64,000 nucleotides of DNA from Trichoderma breve (GCF_028502605.1 NC_079237.1:3720001-3784000); one strand, 5' to 3'. Shown: positions 34,082 to 47,528, counted from the first letter of the stretch. Numbers and translations are program-made. The notes: generated from the letters alone by a model not told the origin.

Positions 34082-35063
34082 CTAAATATACATATTGTCC
34101 CTCAAAAACTCTTCCAGTGATGTTAGACGTAGCGAGGGATACTGCTTGTTATCCAACTGTTTCATATGGCACGTGCCGTTCAGCTGATACAATTGATAGA
34201 AATACCCCATCCAATCCCAAAAGCGCTTGAGGCCGATCTCATGGACTGCCGTGTTAGCCGTTACTCTCAGGTCTTCGATACTTCCCATGTGATCGAGTTG
34301 CACAGAAACCCCGCGAATGTCCTGATAGATGCTGGCGATTTCTCGGATGCTGTGCTCAAAGCTGCAGACACGATATGAACCCCCCTTCTTTGTCAAGTCT
34401 ACAATCAGTTCTGCAGTGAAGTCCGCACAGTCTTGCTCAGTTGTAATCTGCCACTTTTCTTCGCCAGATCCCCAAACCTCTGCCCTCTTGGGAGATGACT
34501 CGGGATCCCATACTCCATGATTTGAAGGTGCAAATCCACCATGTCCAGGAACGGAGAAAAACACTTCTGCCAAGATTCCTGTGAATATGTACAGCACGTC
34601 AACAGTGGACGATAAGGCAAGTTGCCTCTGTAGCGCGAGGAACAAATCGTAGTATGGCACGTCGCCCCATTGCAACTGGGACCAGTCGAGATTCCAGATG
34701 GACGGGATAAATCGCTACATTAACTATGTCAGTTATTGGACACTCAAGATGAACCATGAGGAATTTTACTTTGATACCCTCTTCCTCCATAATGCGGACC
34801 AGAAGAAGCTCCGCTTCTAATGCTAAAGCTGGAATAGGGCTGTAGGCACACACCACAGCATCCACCCCCTTCATTGCTTTTCGGAGAGTTTCAGCATCAT
34901 ACCAGGACTTAGTTTCAAATAAGCCTTCTAGCTTTCCTCGAACATTGTCTGGAAGCGTTGCTATCGACCTAGAGGCTCCACGGACACTATGGCCGCGTTG
35001 TATGAGAGAAAAGGAAAGCTTGAGGCCGATGTTGCCGGTGATTCCAACGATGAGGATCAACAT
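34082..35063 (-). CDS. NmrA/isoflavone-reductase-like NAD(P)-binding reductase
   Basis: Two exons, 35063-34770 and 34714-34082, give 308 residues. N-terminal cofactor loop ILIVGITGNIGLKL (GxxGxxG, residues 2-15), then RGASRSIATLP; VVCAYSPIPALALEAELLLV follows as beta4/alpha4 of the Rossmann fold; RFIPSIWNLDWSQLQWGD and the aromatic-rich C terminus are typical of the isoflavone/pinoresinol-reductase-like group in fungi. Expected to be a cytosolic NADPH-dependent reductase of an aromatic or quinone-like compound. It sits between the dioxygenase and nitroreductase genes and shares a divergent promoter with the latter. Confidence 0.88.
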
Positions 35064-35220
35064 CTTCGTTATCTATGAGTGGGTTTTCCGAATTCAAAAG
35101 CTTATTTGGTTGGGGATAAGCAATAGAGAGGCTGGAGTAGCTCGATCATATAGTGCTATCTGAAGCTTAAAAGCAGAGAGTCATCCTAGATAAGTGTGCA
35201 CATACCGTATGATGCCCGTT

Positions 35221-35260
35221 TTCGGTGAGATTTCGGTCGGATGAGAAAATGCATTTCGGT
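35221..35260. promoter_or_regulatory. Triple TTCGGT repeat in NmrA-like / nitroreductase promoter
   Basis: TTCGGT (reverse of ACCGAA) occurs at 35221, 35232 and 35255; the first two are 11 bp apart, as in the 32294/32305 pair, and the third is 23 bp further (about two turns). Located between divergent genes starting at 35063 (minus) and 35409 (plus). Function inferred. Confidence 0.5.
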
Positions 35261-35408
35261 AGATCTTCTCTATATTCTTTGCTTCTTCCCGTTGCTGGAA
35301 TAATTACTCTATGGGTGTCAGTTAATTGGTAAATATAAAGCTCTAGTCGACTTGAGGGGTGGATGCTTTGTAATGACAAGAGATACGAAACATCTTCATA
35401 GATTTATC

Positions 35409-36134
35409 ATGGATTCCTCTCACCTTTTCAAATTGCTCCTTAAGCGACGAACTACACATTATTTGGGAAAAGACCAAGAACTCGACAAACAAGTGGTTAT
35501 TAAAATACTGCGAGAGACATTGCTAGTAACCCCTTCTTTTTTCAACGCTCAAACCACTCGAATAGTATTGCTATTAGATGAGGAAAATGAGAAATTATGG
35601 GAACTAGTAAAGGAATGTCTAGAGGAGCATACTAAAGAGAGATCTCTAGCGCCGGATACGGTAGAAAAGCTCAATGGGTTCAAGCAAGCCAACGGAACAG
35701 TAAGTTATTCCTTCGTCTCTTGGCACAGCATTGCCAACTGACCTTTGCTACTAGATACTATTCTTTGAAGACCGTTCAGCTATATCTCATTTGAGAGAGA
35801 ATCCACGGTATAATAGGTATCAAACGTATTTTGATAGCTGGTCCGAACAAACAAATGCGATTCATCAGTATGTTGGTTAGTTTATTGCGCCAAAGATCAC
35901 TCGTTGGGCGTTGTTCTAACCTCATCGTCCATAGTCTGGGCGGCACTTTGTGCGCAGGGCCTCGGAGTAGCCCTTCAGCATTACAACCCCTTAGTCGATG
36001 AACATATTGCGACAAAATGGAAAATTGATTCAAATTGGCAACTGATAGCGCAATTGGTCTTTGGCAAGCCCACTGGGAAGCCTAAAGAAAAGACCAGTAC
36101 ACCTTTTGAGCAGAGAGTTTTCATATATGGCTAA
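35409..36134 (+). CDS. Nitroreductase-family FMN oxidoreductase (HBN1-like)
   Basis: Three exons, 35409-35699, 35755-35875 and 35935-36134, give 203 residues. Landmarks of the fungal HBN1/FRM2 group: LLLKRRTTHYLG at the N terminus (FMN phosphate site), TPSFFNAQTTRIVLLL, ILFFEDRSAI, QYVVWAALCAQGLGVALQHYNPLVDE, and LVFGKPTGKPKEK near the end. These cytosolic enzymes reduce nitro groups, quinones or respond to lipid/oxidative stress using NAD(P)H. The intron 2 donor is GTTAGT; an alternative frame here would lose the conserved QY-VVWAAL junction. In this cluster it might act on a nitroaromatic or quinone intermediate; that is a guess from context. Confidence 0.88.
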
Positions 36135-36670
36135 GTTCATAATTAGTATACCAAGATGAATTCACGTTCAAGGAAGTTGTAATACCTTTATGGATGTGAT
36201 TGCTTGAAGTAACTATTGCAACGTACCCAGACATCGAGTACCCAGACATCAGGTGGGGGAACTTTTAAAAAGGAGTAGTTGTTCAGCACCATAAGTTTGC
36301 TATTTAGCGTCTCGTGTCTGAAACCAAAAGTTAGTTATAAGAACATATACGATTAGGATAGAGTTACAGTAGAAGATGGGGGAGGGAAGTAGCAATAGTA
36401 GCAAAAACAGTAACAAATACTCAAGATTCCGGTTATCTATGTTATCTACTACCTGTCTACGTAGGTAAGTCGTAAGCCCCCCTCCGCATCCTGTCCCAAT
36501 ACCCGGAATCCACGCAACCAATGGGATGCTGGATGGCCAAATTGGGATCTTGGATAGTTATTCCCTTTAGTAGATGGATGAAGTGGACTCTTCATCAAGG
36601 GAGAAGCAAACCACTTGTGGTCATATTTTTGCCCAACTATCCGTGGATGGTTGAAGTAAACAAATCGAGT
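36135..36670. other. Intergenic between convergent genes, with a 15-bp tandem repeat
   Basis: GTACCCAGACATC occurs at 36223-36235 and 36238-36250 (period 15). Otherwise AT-rich without recognisable genes. Confidence 0.4.
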
Positions 36671-39362
36671 CTACAGTTTTGCCACTGATGACTTGCTGTT
36701 GTTTATGCTCTTTTCTGACTTGGATGACAGGCCCTCAATGTTAAAGAACTTGACAAAAAATTCCAGTGATGCCTTCTCTGCATCGGAGACCTTCATCGAT
36801 AACAGTGCATCTTTTCCCCGGTTGAGGATGCTTTTAATATGAGTCTCCATTTTCTTCCCATTGGCATTGTATGGAATAGAATTGACTTCAAAAATGAAGT
36901 GTGGCACGTGGCGGCGACTGAGGTCTTCAGCAATCTTTTGGCGAATTCTCTCCTTCAGCTGAGAACGAGATTGTTCCGATTGAGATGACGAGAACTTCAC
37001 GAATAAAATGACTTTTTCGTGGAGATCTCTTTCTTGTCTCTGCTGGCTGACACAAAGGGAGTCCTTCACAGAAGCTGAGAAATGCTGTTCAAGGACTGCG
37101 TAGATCTCAGACGACCCGAAACGGACACCATTTGGATTGAGAACCCCGTCACTTGAATGAAGTATTAGGCCGAGAATTTTAACATTGAAATAAGAAACTC
37201 TTACCTTCTACCAAGAATGATCAAGCCATCTGTGCGGGGATCAATCTTGATGAGATCCCCATGTGTCCAAACACCTAATTGAATTAATACATGACTGCAG
37301 CATGACGATGAAGATACAGATGTAAAACATACCGGGTATCTGGGAGAAATAGGCATTGAAGTATCTCTTTTTATCTGCATCATGTAGGAAAGAGACAGGC
37401 ATGTTAGGAAAAGGCTTTTTACAGACCAGTTCTCCCATCTGCCCTGCTTCTAGTGCGTGACCATCTGGTGAAAATACATCAACATCAAGTCCAAGAGCCT
37501 TGACGGTAATCTGGCCCGGCCAAGTTGGTAAAGCTTTAGTTCCATGAACGACTGACGGCATTAGTTAGTGAACATGTAAATAGTGATCTGCGGTATGAAT
37601 ATCTTACAAGATCCGCAGAGCTCTGTCCCTCCAGACATGGACACCTGGCAGACAGGTCCAAAGAACTTCGCAATCCAAAGTGAAAGAGATGTCGTCAGAA
37701 TAGCACCAGTGGAAACTATCAAGTCCAATTTCCCAGTGGATGGATCTGTAGCAGCACTTAGCGTCTGAGGACTCTTAGAGGGTCAAATCGGAACCTACCA
37801 GAATCAATCGCGGCGTTCCGCAGCTCTTCAAAATATCGTGGGCCTGCACCAAATGCTGTCACTCTTATATAGTTTAGCTAGGAATTGTGTTGTTAGGGAG
37901 AATTTGAGACTAACCCTGTAGCAAATATTGACTGAAGAAATCTTGAAGGGGTCGGATAAAATGGAGAGCCGTCATATAAGACGAGCGTGCTGCCGCAGAA
38001 CAATGCACCCAAAGAAATATTCCACAATGTCCATCCAATCTAAAGCCACTTAGTTTCAATTAAATTCAGATCCAAGGGTTTGCACAAACATTCGTATAGT
38101 GAAAATAAGTGTCTCGAGTACCGAAGTTGTTATGGAGACGATTTTCCTTTAACCCGTTTATCACAAGACCCTATTGAGATCAGTTACATATTTCCCCACA
38201 CAACCAATTGTCATTATATCCATACCCCGTGTGAATGGACAATTCCTTTTGGAGTGCCAGTCGTTCCTGATGAAAACATAACTACCAGAGGATGATTGAA
38301 TGGGACTTGCTTAAACACCAACAGCCGTCCTATTCCTCGATTAACGAAGTCGCTCCAATTGACCAAAGTGAGGCCAGCTTCGGGGCTCAGTGGTAGATCA
38401 TTAAAAGCATCTTCGTAGCATATCATTTCTGCTCGGTCGGACTTTTCGATCGCTGAGAAAATCTTTAAGGTTCGTTGCGCAATGCTGTGGGGTTTGCCGT
38501 TGTACGAGTATTCCGTCTGTACGAACACCAGTCTAGGATACAGTTGGCCGAGTCGATCTTTCAGCGCCTTGAAAGCCATTAGCCATTCTTTGTATTCAAA
38601 TCATTTCAATTAGTCTGTTTGGGACACTCAGAGTCATACCTTTTCTCCAAGGTCAGTATTAAATGAGCAGAACACTGCCCCTAGTGATGCAGCTGCTAAA
38701 AGTAAAGTCAGAGATTTGATCGAGTTACCTCCGATTACTGTATTTATACGCGTCAGTTCTAGTATTTCTATTGATCAGAACCCAAAACTTACCAACTACA
38801 GTGTCTCCCGCACACAGCCCGGTTGACTGCATAGCATCTGCCGCCTGTCGCACCATGTCGTTGAGCTCCATCCAGGTGACGGAGCGAGGCGTCTGTAGAG
38901 TTGACTCGTCCATGTATTTGATAGCAACTCCATTGGATCTGTTGGCCAAGATATTTTCTGCATAATTGAGTCGTGCCTCTTGGTAGAATTGCGGAAATTG
39001 ATCTATGCGAAGCTTCTCATCTACTGCCTAAGCAACCTCGAATTACAATTTGCCCCAAAAAAGGATAGTGACATGGTCTCATTACCATTAAGGGATGCAC
39101 AGACGCTTTCACTTGCAAATACTGCCATAGGGATAACCAAAAGTCATTCGCTCTTTCAACAGAGAATTGATGGAGCTCGTTGTAAGAAGCTGTTAATGAG
39201 AGGCTGTTATTATTCTGCTAGCGAGCAATACCTGACCAACCATATATCTGGCTAATAGCACTCACAAAGATTGAGAAGATGTTTTCTCGAAATGTATTCT
39301 CGAAAATCGTCCATATAAGTGTGTAATCCCTTTGGGGGTACATAGACCGGAGAAGAAGCCAT
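36671..39362 (-). CDS. Acetoacetyl-CoA synthetase-like acyl-CoA ligase, 12 exons
   Basis: Exons 39362-39266, 39189-39086, 39027-38793, 38737-38640, 38567-38226, 38170-38090, 38039-37915, 37863-37799, 37745-37608, 37551-37333, 37274-37205, 37151-36671 join to 684 residues, the usual length of acetoacetyl-CoA synthetases. ATP-dependent activation of acetoacetate (or a similar short oxo acid) to its CoA ester, via an acyl-AMP. Landmarks: SSPVYVPPKG and FWLSLWQYL at the N terminus, LNYAENIL, LGAVFCSFNTDLGE, the A3 loop MFSSGTTGTPKGIVHSHG, SMSGGTELCGSF, GVWTHGDLIKID, RSDGVLNPNGVRFGSSEIY and the A10 lysine in YNANGKKMETH. All adenylation motifs look intact. In the cluster it could salvage acetoacetate released by the FAH-type enzyme. 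The 12-exon structure contrasts with the intronless amidohydrolase beside it. Confidence 0.9.
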
Positions 39363-39777
39363 ATCGGTGCAATTGGACCAGAAACGAACGTAGGTGACAA
39401 CTGAGCACCGCTCTTGTTCGAATATTATCGATTTTTTTGCTTAAGGAAATACGACAAACTTCAAACCAGAGACCATATATTGGAAAGTCAGGTACCAATG
39501 GAATAATGCCCGAGTGCTACCCCAACTAATATTCCGTAGCATCGTTGTGGCGAAAATAACCCGAAAATGGCGGGCGCCTTTCAAGCCACCTCCGGATTAT
39601 TGGCATCATCAACCAGAGCGATAATTGACCGAGAATGTACCATGACACAGTAAATACGTTTTTAAAACTGTTATATATATTGAGCTGGAGCTGGAGGGCT
39701 TCGGAACTTCTTCACTCTGTACCAGAATTCGCCACAGGATTTGTTCTCTTCGTATTTACCGCCTGCGTTATTGGATC
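39363..39777. promoter_or_regulatory. Divergent promoter, acyl-CoA ligase / amidohydrolase
   Basis: 415 bp. It holds CCCGAAAATGG (39560-39570) and GACCGAGAATG (39627-39637), degenerate matches to the ACCGAA word of the neighbouring promoters. A TATATAT element at about 39672-39678 lies 100 bp before the amidohydrolase ATG. Confidence 0.4.
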
Positions 39778-41211
39778 ATGCCGAAATACCTTATCAAGGG
39801 TGGCAATGTCCTCCTCTTTAATGAGGAAAAGAGGACATCATTTCCAAAGCTCGATATCCTTGTTGAGGACAATGTCATCACCAAAATTGGACCAGATTTA
39901 GACTTCAAGGATCCAACTCTCGAGATCATTGATGCGACGGACCATATTGTGTCTCCCGGCTTCATTGATGGCCACCGACATGTATTCCAGTCTCAACTCA
40001 GGACTACGGTCGGTGATCACATCTTTCTCGACTACTGTGCACACCTTTTGCAGGGCCGTATGACATTTCTTGATGCCGATGATATGTATCTTGCGCAACT
40101 ATCTGGCGCGTCAGAAGCCATATGGTGTGGCGTCACTACAGTCATGGACCATTCACACGTTATCATGTCGAGGGATTATGCAACAAAGTGCATCGATGCG
40201 ACAGTGGAATCTGGTATTCGAAGTATATACTGCGTTGCACCCTTCGCCAACCCTCAGTCGTTAAACCCAATGGTTCTGCCGGATATGGATGTGAAGCATC
40301 CTGAGCAGATAGAGCTCTTCAAGTCTCTATCCCGACAAACTCCGCTTGGAGGGCCCAAGAATGATGGACGAGTGACGCTTGGCCTAGGCTTTGATACTAT
40401 GAACCATCGACCTGTGGGAGAGTCTCGTGAAGTCCTTCAGTATGCAAAGGATAATGGCATTCATGTCACATGCCACGATGTCGATCGATTTAATCTTCCA
40501 TCGCTCGAAAGCCTGAGAAAAAACGCCTTGCCTTTACCGCTCATTACCCTGTCCCATACCTGCGAACCTGACCTGACCAGAATTGATTTCGTGAGGCGAA
40601 ATAACATTGGAATTATATCTACCCCGGAATCCGAGATGGCGATGGGCCACGGCGTTCCGTCTGCTTTCGAATTCCTTCGATCAGGTTGCCGTATAGGCCT
40701 CGGCATAGATTCCCCAGCAATTTGTGGCGGAGACATGTTTTACTGCATGAGAATAGCCCTACAGAACCAAAGGGCGCGAGAAAACGCGACATACCATGCC
40801 AGGAACAAGCTACCAAATCAAGTCAAAGCTCGAGTGGACGAAGTCCTATACATGGCCACTTTAGGCGGTGCACAGGCAATTCACCGGGAGACAGAAATTG
40901 GAAGCCTGGAAGTTGGCAAACTGGCAGATATTGTACTGATTCGAACAGATTCTCCTTCTATGGTCTCGTCGGTCAATTACGGCCCCGCCATGGTCATGCA
41001 TTGCCACCCAACTGATGTGAGTACTGTGATGATCAATGGGGAAATTGTCAAGAGAGATGGAAGATTGCTTAGGGTGAACTGGAACAACCTTGTTGGGAAA
41101 TTGAAAGAAAATCGACAGGTACTGGAAGCGCGATGGTCTGATGTGGACTGGGATGTAACCAAAAGTGAGCTTACAAAGCTTTGGCATATGGGCGAGGTTC
41201 TGGAGGACTAG
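39778..41211 (+). CDS. Metal-dependent amidohydrolase (ATZ/TRZ/cytosine-deaminase-like)
   Basis: Intronless, 477 residues. TIM-barrel hydrolase with the HxH metal motif in SPGFIDGHRHVFQ (His66, His68), an active-site loop GVTTVMDHSH, a barrel histidine in HVTCHDVDRF, another in TLSHTCEP, and the terminal aspartate in GLGIDSPAIC; the C-terminal RETEIGSLEVGKLADIVLI is the usual return to the small beta domain. The group includes chlorohydrolases and deaminases of triazines, guanine, cytosine and N-heterocycles, using one Zn or Fe ion. Substrate unpredictable; it could remove a chloride, amino or amide group before the oxidative steps. Cytosolic (no signal peptide). Divergent from the acyl-CoA ligase. 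Confidence 0.91.
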   Translation: MPKYLIKGGNVLLFNEEKRTSFPKLDILVEDNVITKIGPDLDFKDPTLEIIDATDHIVSPGFIDGHRHVFQSQLRTTVGDHIFLDYCAHLLQGRMTFLDADDMYLAQLSGASEAIWCGVTTVMDHSHVIMSRDYATKCIDATVESGIRSIYCVAPFANPQSLNPMVLPDMDVKHPEQIELFKSLSRQTPLGGPKNDGRVTLGLGFDTMNHRPVGESREVLQYAKDNGIHVTCHDVDRFNLPSLESLRKNALPLPLITLSHTCEPDLTRIDFVRRNNIGIISTPESEMAMGHGVPSAFEFLRSGCRIGLGIDSPAICGGDMFYCMRIALQNQRARENATYHARNKLPNQVKARVDEVLYMATLGGAQAIHRETEIGSLEVGKLADIVLIRTDSPSMVSSVNYGPAMVMHCHPTDVSTVMINGEIVKRDGRLLRVNWNNLVGKLKENRQVLEARWSDVDWDVTKSELTKLWHMGEVLED

Positions 41212-41691
41212 GTATTGCCATACCATAAAAGTTTAAGAGAGTGTCTACTCAGCTTCTTCGTCTTGCCAGCTAGCTTTCTATGTCACATATTTTATGGCAG
41301 TGATGATATCAGGTACTGTAAGAATATAGCTATGGTAGCAAATACTAGTTGAATATAGCCTCCAGTAGTAGAGACTGGAAGATTATAGCCTTTAGTAGTA
41401 AAGACTGGAAGATTATAGCCATATGAGTATATACTGGAAGAATATAGTCCCGTATTACATACTAGAAGAATATAGTGATAATAATAAATACTAGAAGAGT
41501 ATAGCTATAGTAGTAGATACCTGGAAGAATATAGCTATAGTAGAAGAAATTAGTGATAATAGCAGACACCAAAAGATTGTGCATCTACTATTGAGGTCCG
41601 TGTTCTTCTTGACAAATATCACAATATGCAGCGAAACAAGCTTAAGACTTTAAGTATCGATGAAACTACCAATCTGCTGCACACCTAGGCT
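41212..41691. other. Intergenic between convergent genes, mostly minisatellite
   Basis: 480 bp between the amidohydrolase and MFS carrier 3' ends; more than half is the tandem array at 41312-41575. Confidence 0.5.
41312..41575. repeat. Degenerate ~30-bp AT-rich minisatellite, copy B
   Basis: About eight to nine imperfect copies of a 28-32 bp unit, consensus near ACTGGAAGAATATAGCTATA then GTAGTAGAT. Copies start near 41314, 41343, 41374, 41404, 41433, 41461, 41490 and 41521. The reverse complement resembles the array at 22596-22765, so this is a dispersed family present in two orientations. Confidence 0.8.
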
Positions 41692-43684
41692 TTAACTGTC
41701 TAGTTTGTGTAGGAACGAATTCTTCGTCAATCCACGGAAGTATTTACCACAGAACCAAAAAAGAATACCGAAGCTGCAAAAGAATGTGATCAAGGTCATG
41801 AGTGTCATGAGTGGCGCGAGGTACCCAATCTGCTCTGTCCAAGGTGTGATGAACTTGCCAAAACCATAGCCCCACAGATTCTTGTTACTTCGTTCAAGGT
41901 TAGTTATAAACACAACGGTGCGAGTGGATTAGTAACTCACATGGTAATTGTAACGAAAATAGCGCCCGTGGCTGGTTTGTAGCTGTCAATAGCGTAAGTG
42001 GACGCGATACTCGGCAAACTTGTCACTTGCATTCCGAGGCAAGTGTAGCCGATAATAACAATGACTTTCCACGACCATAGCCGGCTATAACCAACACCAA
42101 CTACAACAAGCCCGATGATCATGATCAAAGTGTAAGGCAACATTGCGATCAATCGCATTTCCGGCTCTCTGATGCCCCTGTTGCGCTTAGTGAAGTAATT
42201 CGCAACCCAATCTGATAATGGGCCTGATGTCAGTAGCCCAATCATGCTACCCGTAAATATGGCAAAGTTGGTAAAGCCGACTGATTGGGTCGAGAAGTTG
42301 TAAGGTGGCGCTCCAAAAAACTGCTGCTGGGTCAAGTTGGCCACCAGAAAGCCGGATGCTGAGAAAGAGACAGTAAAGGCGGCGAATTCAACAATTGGAA
42401 AGGCATGGAGATACCATGGAAGCCAAAACTCTTGCAAAATGTTTCCCTGGTAAGGCCCCCAGAGCTTGAATTGCTTGAGAGACGGATGTCCACGCGATAG
42501 CCATGTGTCTTGAGGCTCCTGACCGGAAGCATCTTCTGAGTGATCGACAACAGAACTGCCCTTGATTTCAGGTTCATCGATAAGAGGAGTAGGGTCTGAT
42601 ACTGTCTTGTTCTCTGTTTTCCGCGCAAAACGTGTCTCTGGAAGTAAGGCAATGTTGAGAAATAGAGTAAAGATGAGCAACCTTTGAACTTCAGTGTCAG
42701 TGTCTATACATATCTTGTAGCCATGGATTACAATCAGGACTGCACTTTACCCTGTATTTAGCCACCAGAAGCTCCGCCATCCAAATCGTTCTGCCATGCT
42801 GCCAGCTATGATGGGGCCGATCTGAGGAACCACATTAGTAGATGCATGGTTGTGGACTGTCTTGGTAACCTACAGAGAGAGACCCAAAGTAGATAGAAAA
42901 GTATAATGTCTGGTATTTACCGCGATCGTGGAGGAAAATAATGTCGGCAATTATCTGTGGCATCAAACTCTCGCAAGGTCCGGCACCGAAACCATTCAGA
43001 CTTGGTAGAGTTGGTTAGTTTTGAGTCTATCATATCATAAGGTTGATATATGCATATGGAAAAGATTTTCTTACGCAGATGCTCCGAGAAAGGACTTGTA
43101 ACTTGTTGATCGAACTCTCCAAATTGAGGACACTGTGCAGATCAAAGTACTGAAAATGAGGGCTGGTCTTCGACCAAAACATGTTGAGATCGGAATCCAT
43201 ATTAAATTGCTGAAACCGAGAACAAGGATCGCCACAGCTAGACTAATAGTTAGTACCACATATGCTAAAATAGCTTTCATTGATGCCTACCTGTCGTTTG
43301 AACGGCGTCTGCTAAGCTAACGTTCCATTCCTCCATGTATAAGCCTGTTTCAAAAGACATTAGCTTTTGGGCAGACTGAGATACCACCTTCCTGGGAGTC
43401 AAACCAAATAAAGGTGCATTTGCGAGAGGACCAAGATTTTGACTTATGGAGACAAAGCTGGCGCAAATGATCGTGATAAGCTTCCAGGTGTAGGTCCAGT
43501 TCAATGGGTCAAGGGGATCGTCAGAAGGCTGAGGAACAAGGACGCGCGCCTCTCCGCCACCATTTCCGGACTTGATGAAGTGATGTGACCCGACATCTAC
43601 CATCACCTCTGTCCCAGGGAGGATCGTGATATCGAGCTCATTCTCGATATCTTGGAGAGCGCGCTGTTGCGAAACCTGGTTCAT
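41692..43684 (-). CDS. MFS drug/proton-antiporter-type transporter
   Basis: Six exons, 43684-43291, 43237-43075, 43000-42874, 42821-42751, 42681-41941 and 41887-41692, give 563 residues. About twelve hydrophobic spans with a long cytosolic central loop (ETRFARKTENK ... QFKLWGPYQGN) and the fungal landmark DPLDPLNWTYTWKL before the first span. Signature fragments of the DHA1-like fungal group: IPISTCFGRRPALIFST, GFGAGPCESLMPQIIADIIFLHDRGKYQTLYF, SMAERFGWRSFWWLN. Such carriers export or import small organic molecules across the plasma membrane. In this cluster it would move the aromatic substrate or an intermediate. The acceptor of intron 1 is the second of two close TAG sites (43239-43238), chosen to keep frame. 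Confidence 0.9.
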
Positions 43685-45281
43685 GATGGCGACCTCGAGT
43701 TATGATCAAGAGACAAGACCAACAATGAAAAGCACAGCCTGGCGTCGAATCAGAGAAAATTACAAGGGATGGAGTCCTTTCTTTATATAGCTATGACGAA
43801 GACCGAGAACAACGCACATCTTTTTCCAGAAAGCCGATGGCCCCATAGTGAACTAGCCAATGGAAGTAAGTACATTTCAAGCTAAGATTGTGCATAGCTA
43901 GAGTAGTAAATTGTGATTATCAACTTCGTAGATTTGCAAGCACTGTTACCCAATCAAACATCTCGGATACTGGTAGGGGGTTGCATCCACCCCTGGATAG
44001 CGGCATAGCGGCATCGCTATCTCACACAGGAAGCCATCTCCCACCTACTTCTCCGAAAGTCCTACCTCGTTAATCGGGAAAAAGGTATCATCTCTAAGCT
44101 TCATCCTTGCTCCGCAGATAGTCTCATACACCATCGGTTACGCGTCACTTCAAGCCTGTTATTGATCCGCCCCCAGGTTTTCTCATTACTAGCGCCGGGC
44201 GTTTCTCTCTCTCTACTTGATTGAGCCCACATGTTTATGCTAGTTCGAGTGACAAAGATTGTTGTCAACCAATATCCCCGCATTGTAAGTGGGCATCTGC
44301 CGGAATTTCTGCCGCCACTAAATAAGGACAATCTCCTTGCCATCAAAGTCCGGGGCGTCACGTCTTTTACTATTACTCAAGTTGGAAAGCAAAGTGGCTG
44401 GTAAATGAATCGACCAATAAAAGACCCAACGTTGCAACATTAAGGAGTCGCTTTGTCAAATGTTGGTAACAAAATACCCAGTAAGTGATTCCATGTAATT
44501 TCTTGGCGCAGAGACTCGAGCTCTGCAACAGTTCAAGCCACCTCAGTTCGTTGTACTCAAAACATCACGAATATAATCAGTAGTCGATCTATAGAGTAAC
44601 TGAAACACTAGTTTCAATTGAAGATAGTAGTTTATAGCCTCTGTCTCTCTGTAGCCTCACGATGACGGTCCCTCAGCCTCTCACCTGTGCTCGGCAACGG
44701 GGCATTTACCAAGCGGGAAATGAGTCCATAGTCCTAATGACAAGCATTTAGTTTCAATGTTGCGTGTTCTTTGGATGTATAAACAACTCTCTTGGATTGC
44801 CTATTCGATAAAGTTTGAGGCTCATTCACCGTCCAGACATCAGAACTCAGATGAACAAAATTTCGGCATCAGATTATCTCGCTCATCGGATGCGGGGTAA
44901 GAATGCGGGGCAGAGCCGGGCCACCGGAATAGCATCCGATGACTATAAGCCAGGATCCGAAGCATTTAATACCAAAGGACGAACTATATCGGTTCATAGT
45001 GAGACTCGGGTATCCAAATTGCCAAGTTGGAATATAGTTTGTGATAGTTTGTGACAGTATCAAAGGAAATGAAAGGCTAAGTACGTAACTGCGCACGAGA
45101 AGGATTGCGAGGGCTCTTGGCTTTCGGGTCGGGCGAATAAACGACGATGATATTGGAGGGTGACACAAAAGAAGGATTCTGACGCCGATCAACCTTTATT
45201 AATAGCCTCGAGTTACCCTTTCCACAAATGAGTTATCATCAACACAGTAAACTTTAGTTTTGCCACCTCAACGTAAACACA
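43685..45281. other. Divergent intergenic region, MFS / phenol-hydroxylase-like gene
   Basis: 1.6 kb. Loose relatives of the cluster word are present: GACCGAGAAC at 43801, TTTCGGC at 44861 and ATCGGTT at about 44988; no tight repeat. A tandem ATAGTTTGTG-like pair is at about 45035-45055. No gene recognised. Confidence 0.4.

Positions 45282-47528
<2,247 letters not shown>

Noticed and set aside
38570..38640. Alternative acceptor AAAG before AATGGCTAATGG in the acyl-CoA ligase gene
   Set aside because: It puts a stop in frame; the later acceptor CAAG (38569-38568) gives LGEK-ALKDRLGQ, which matches the family.
41312..41575. Regular ~30-bp repeats that could look like a CRISPR array
   Set aside because: Units are contiguous without unique spacers, are degenerate, and the genome is eukaryotic; it is a minisatellite.
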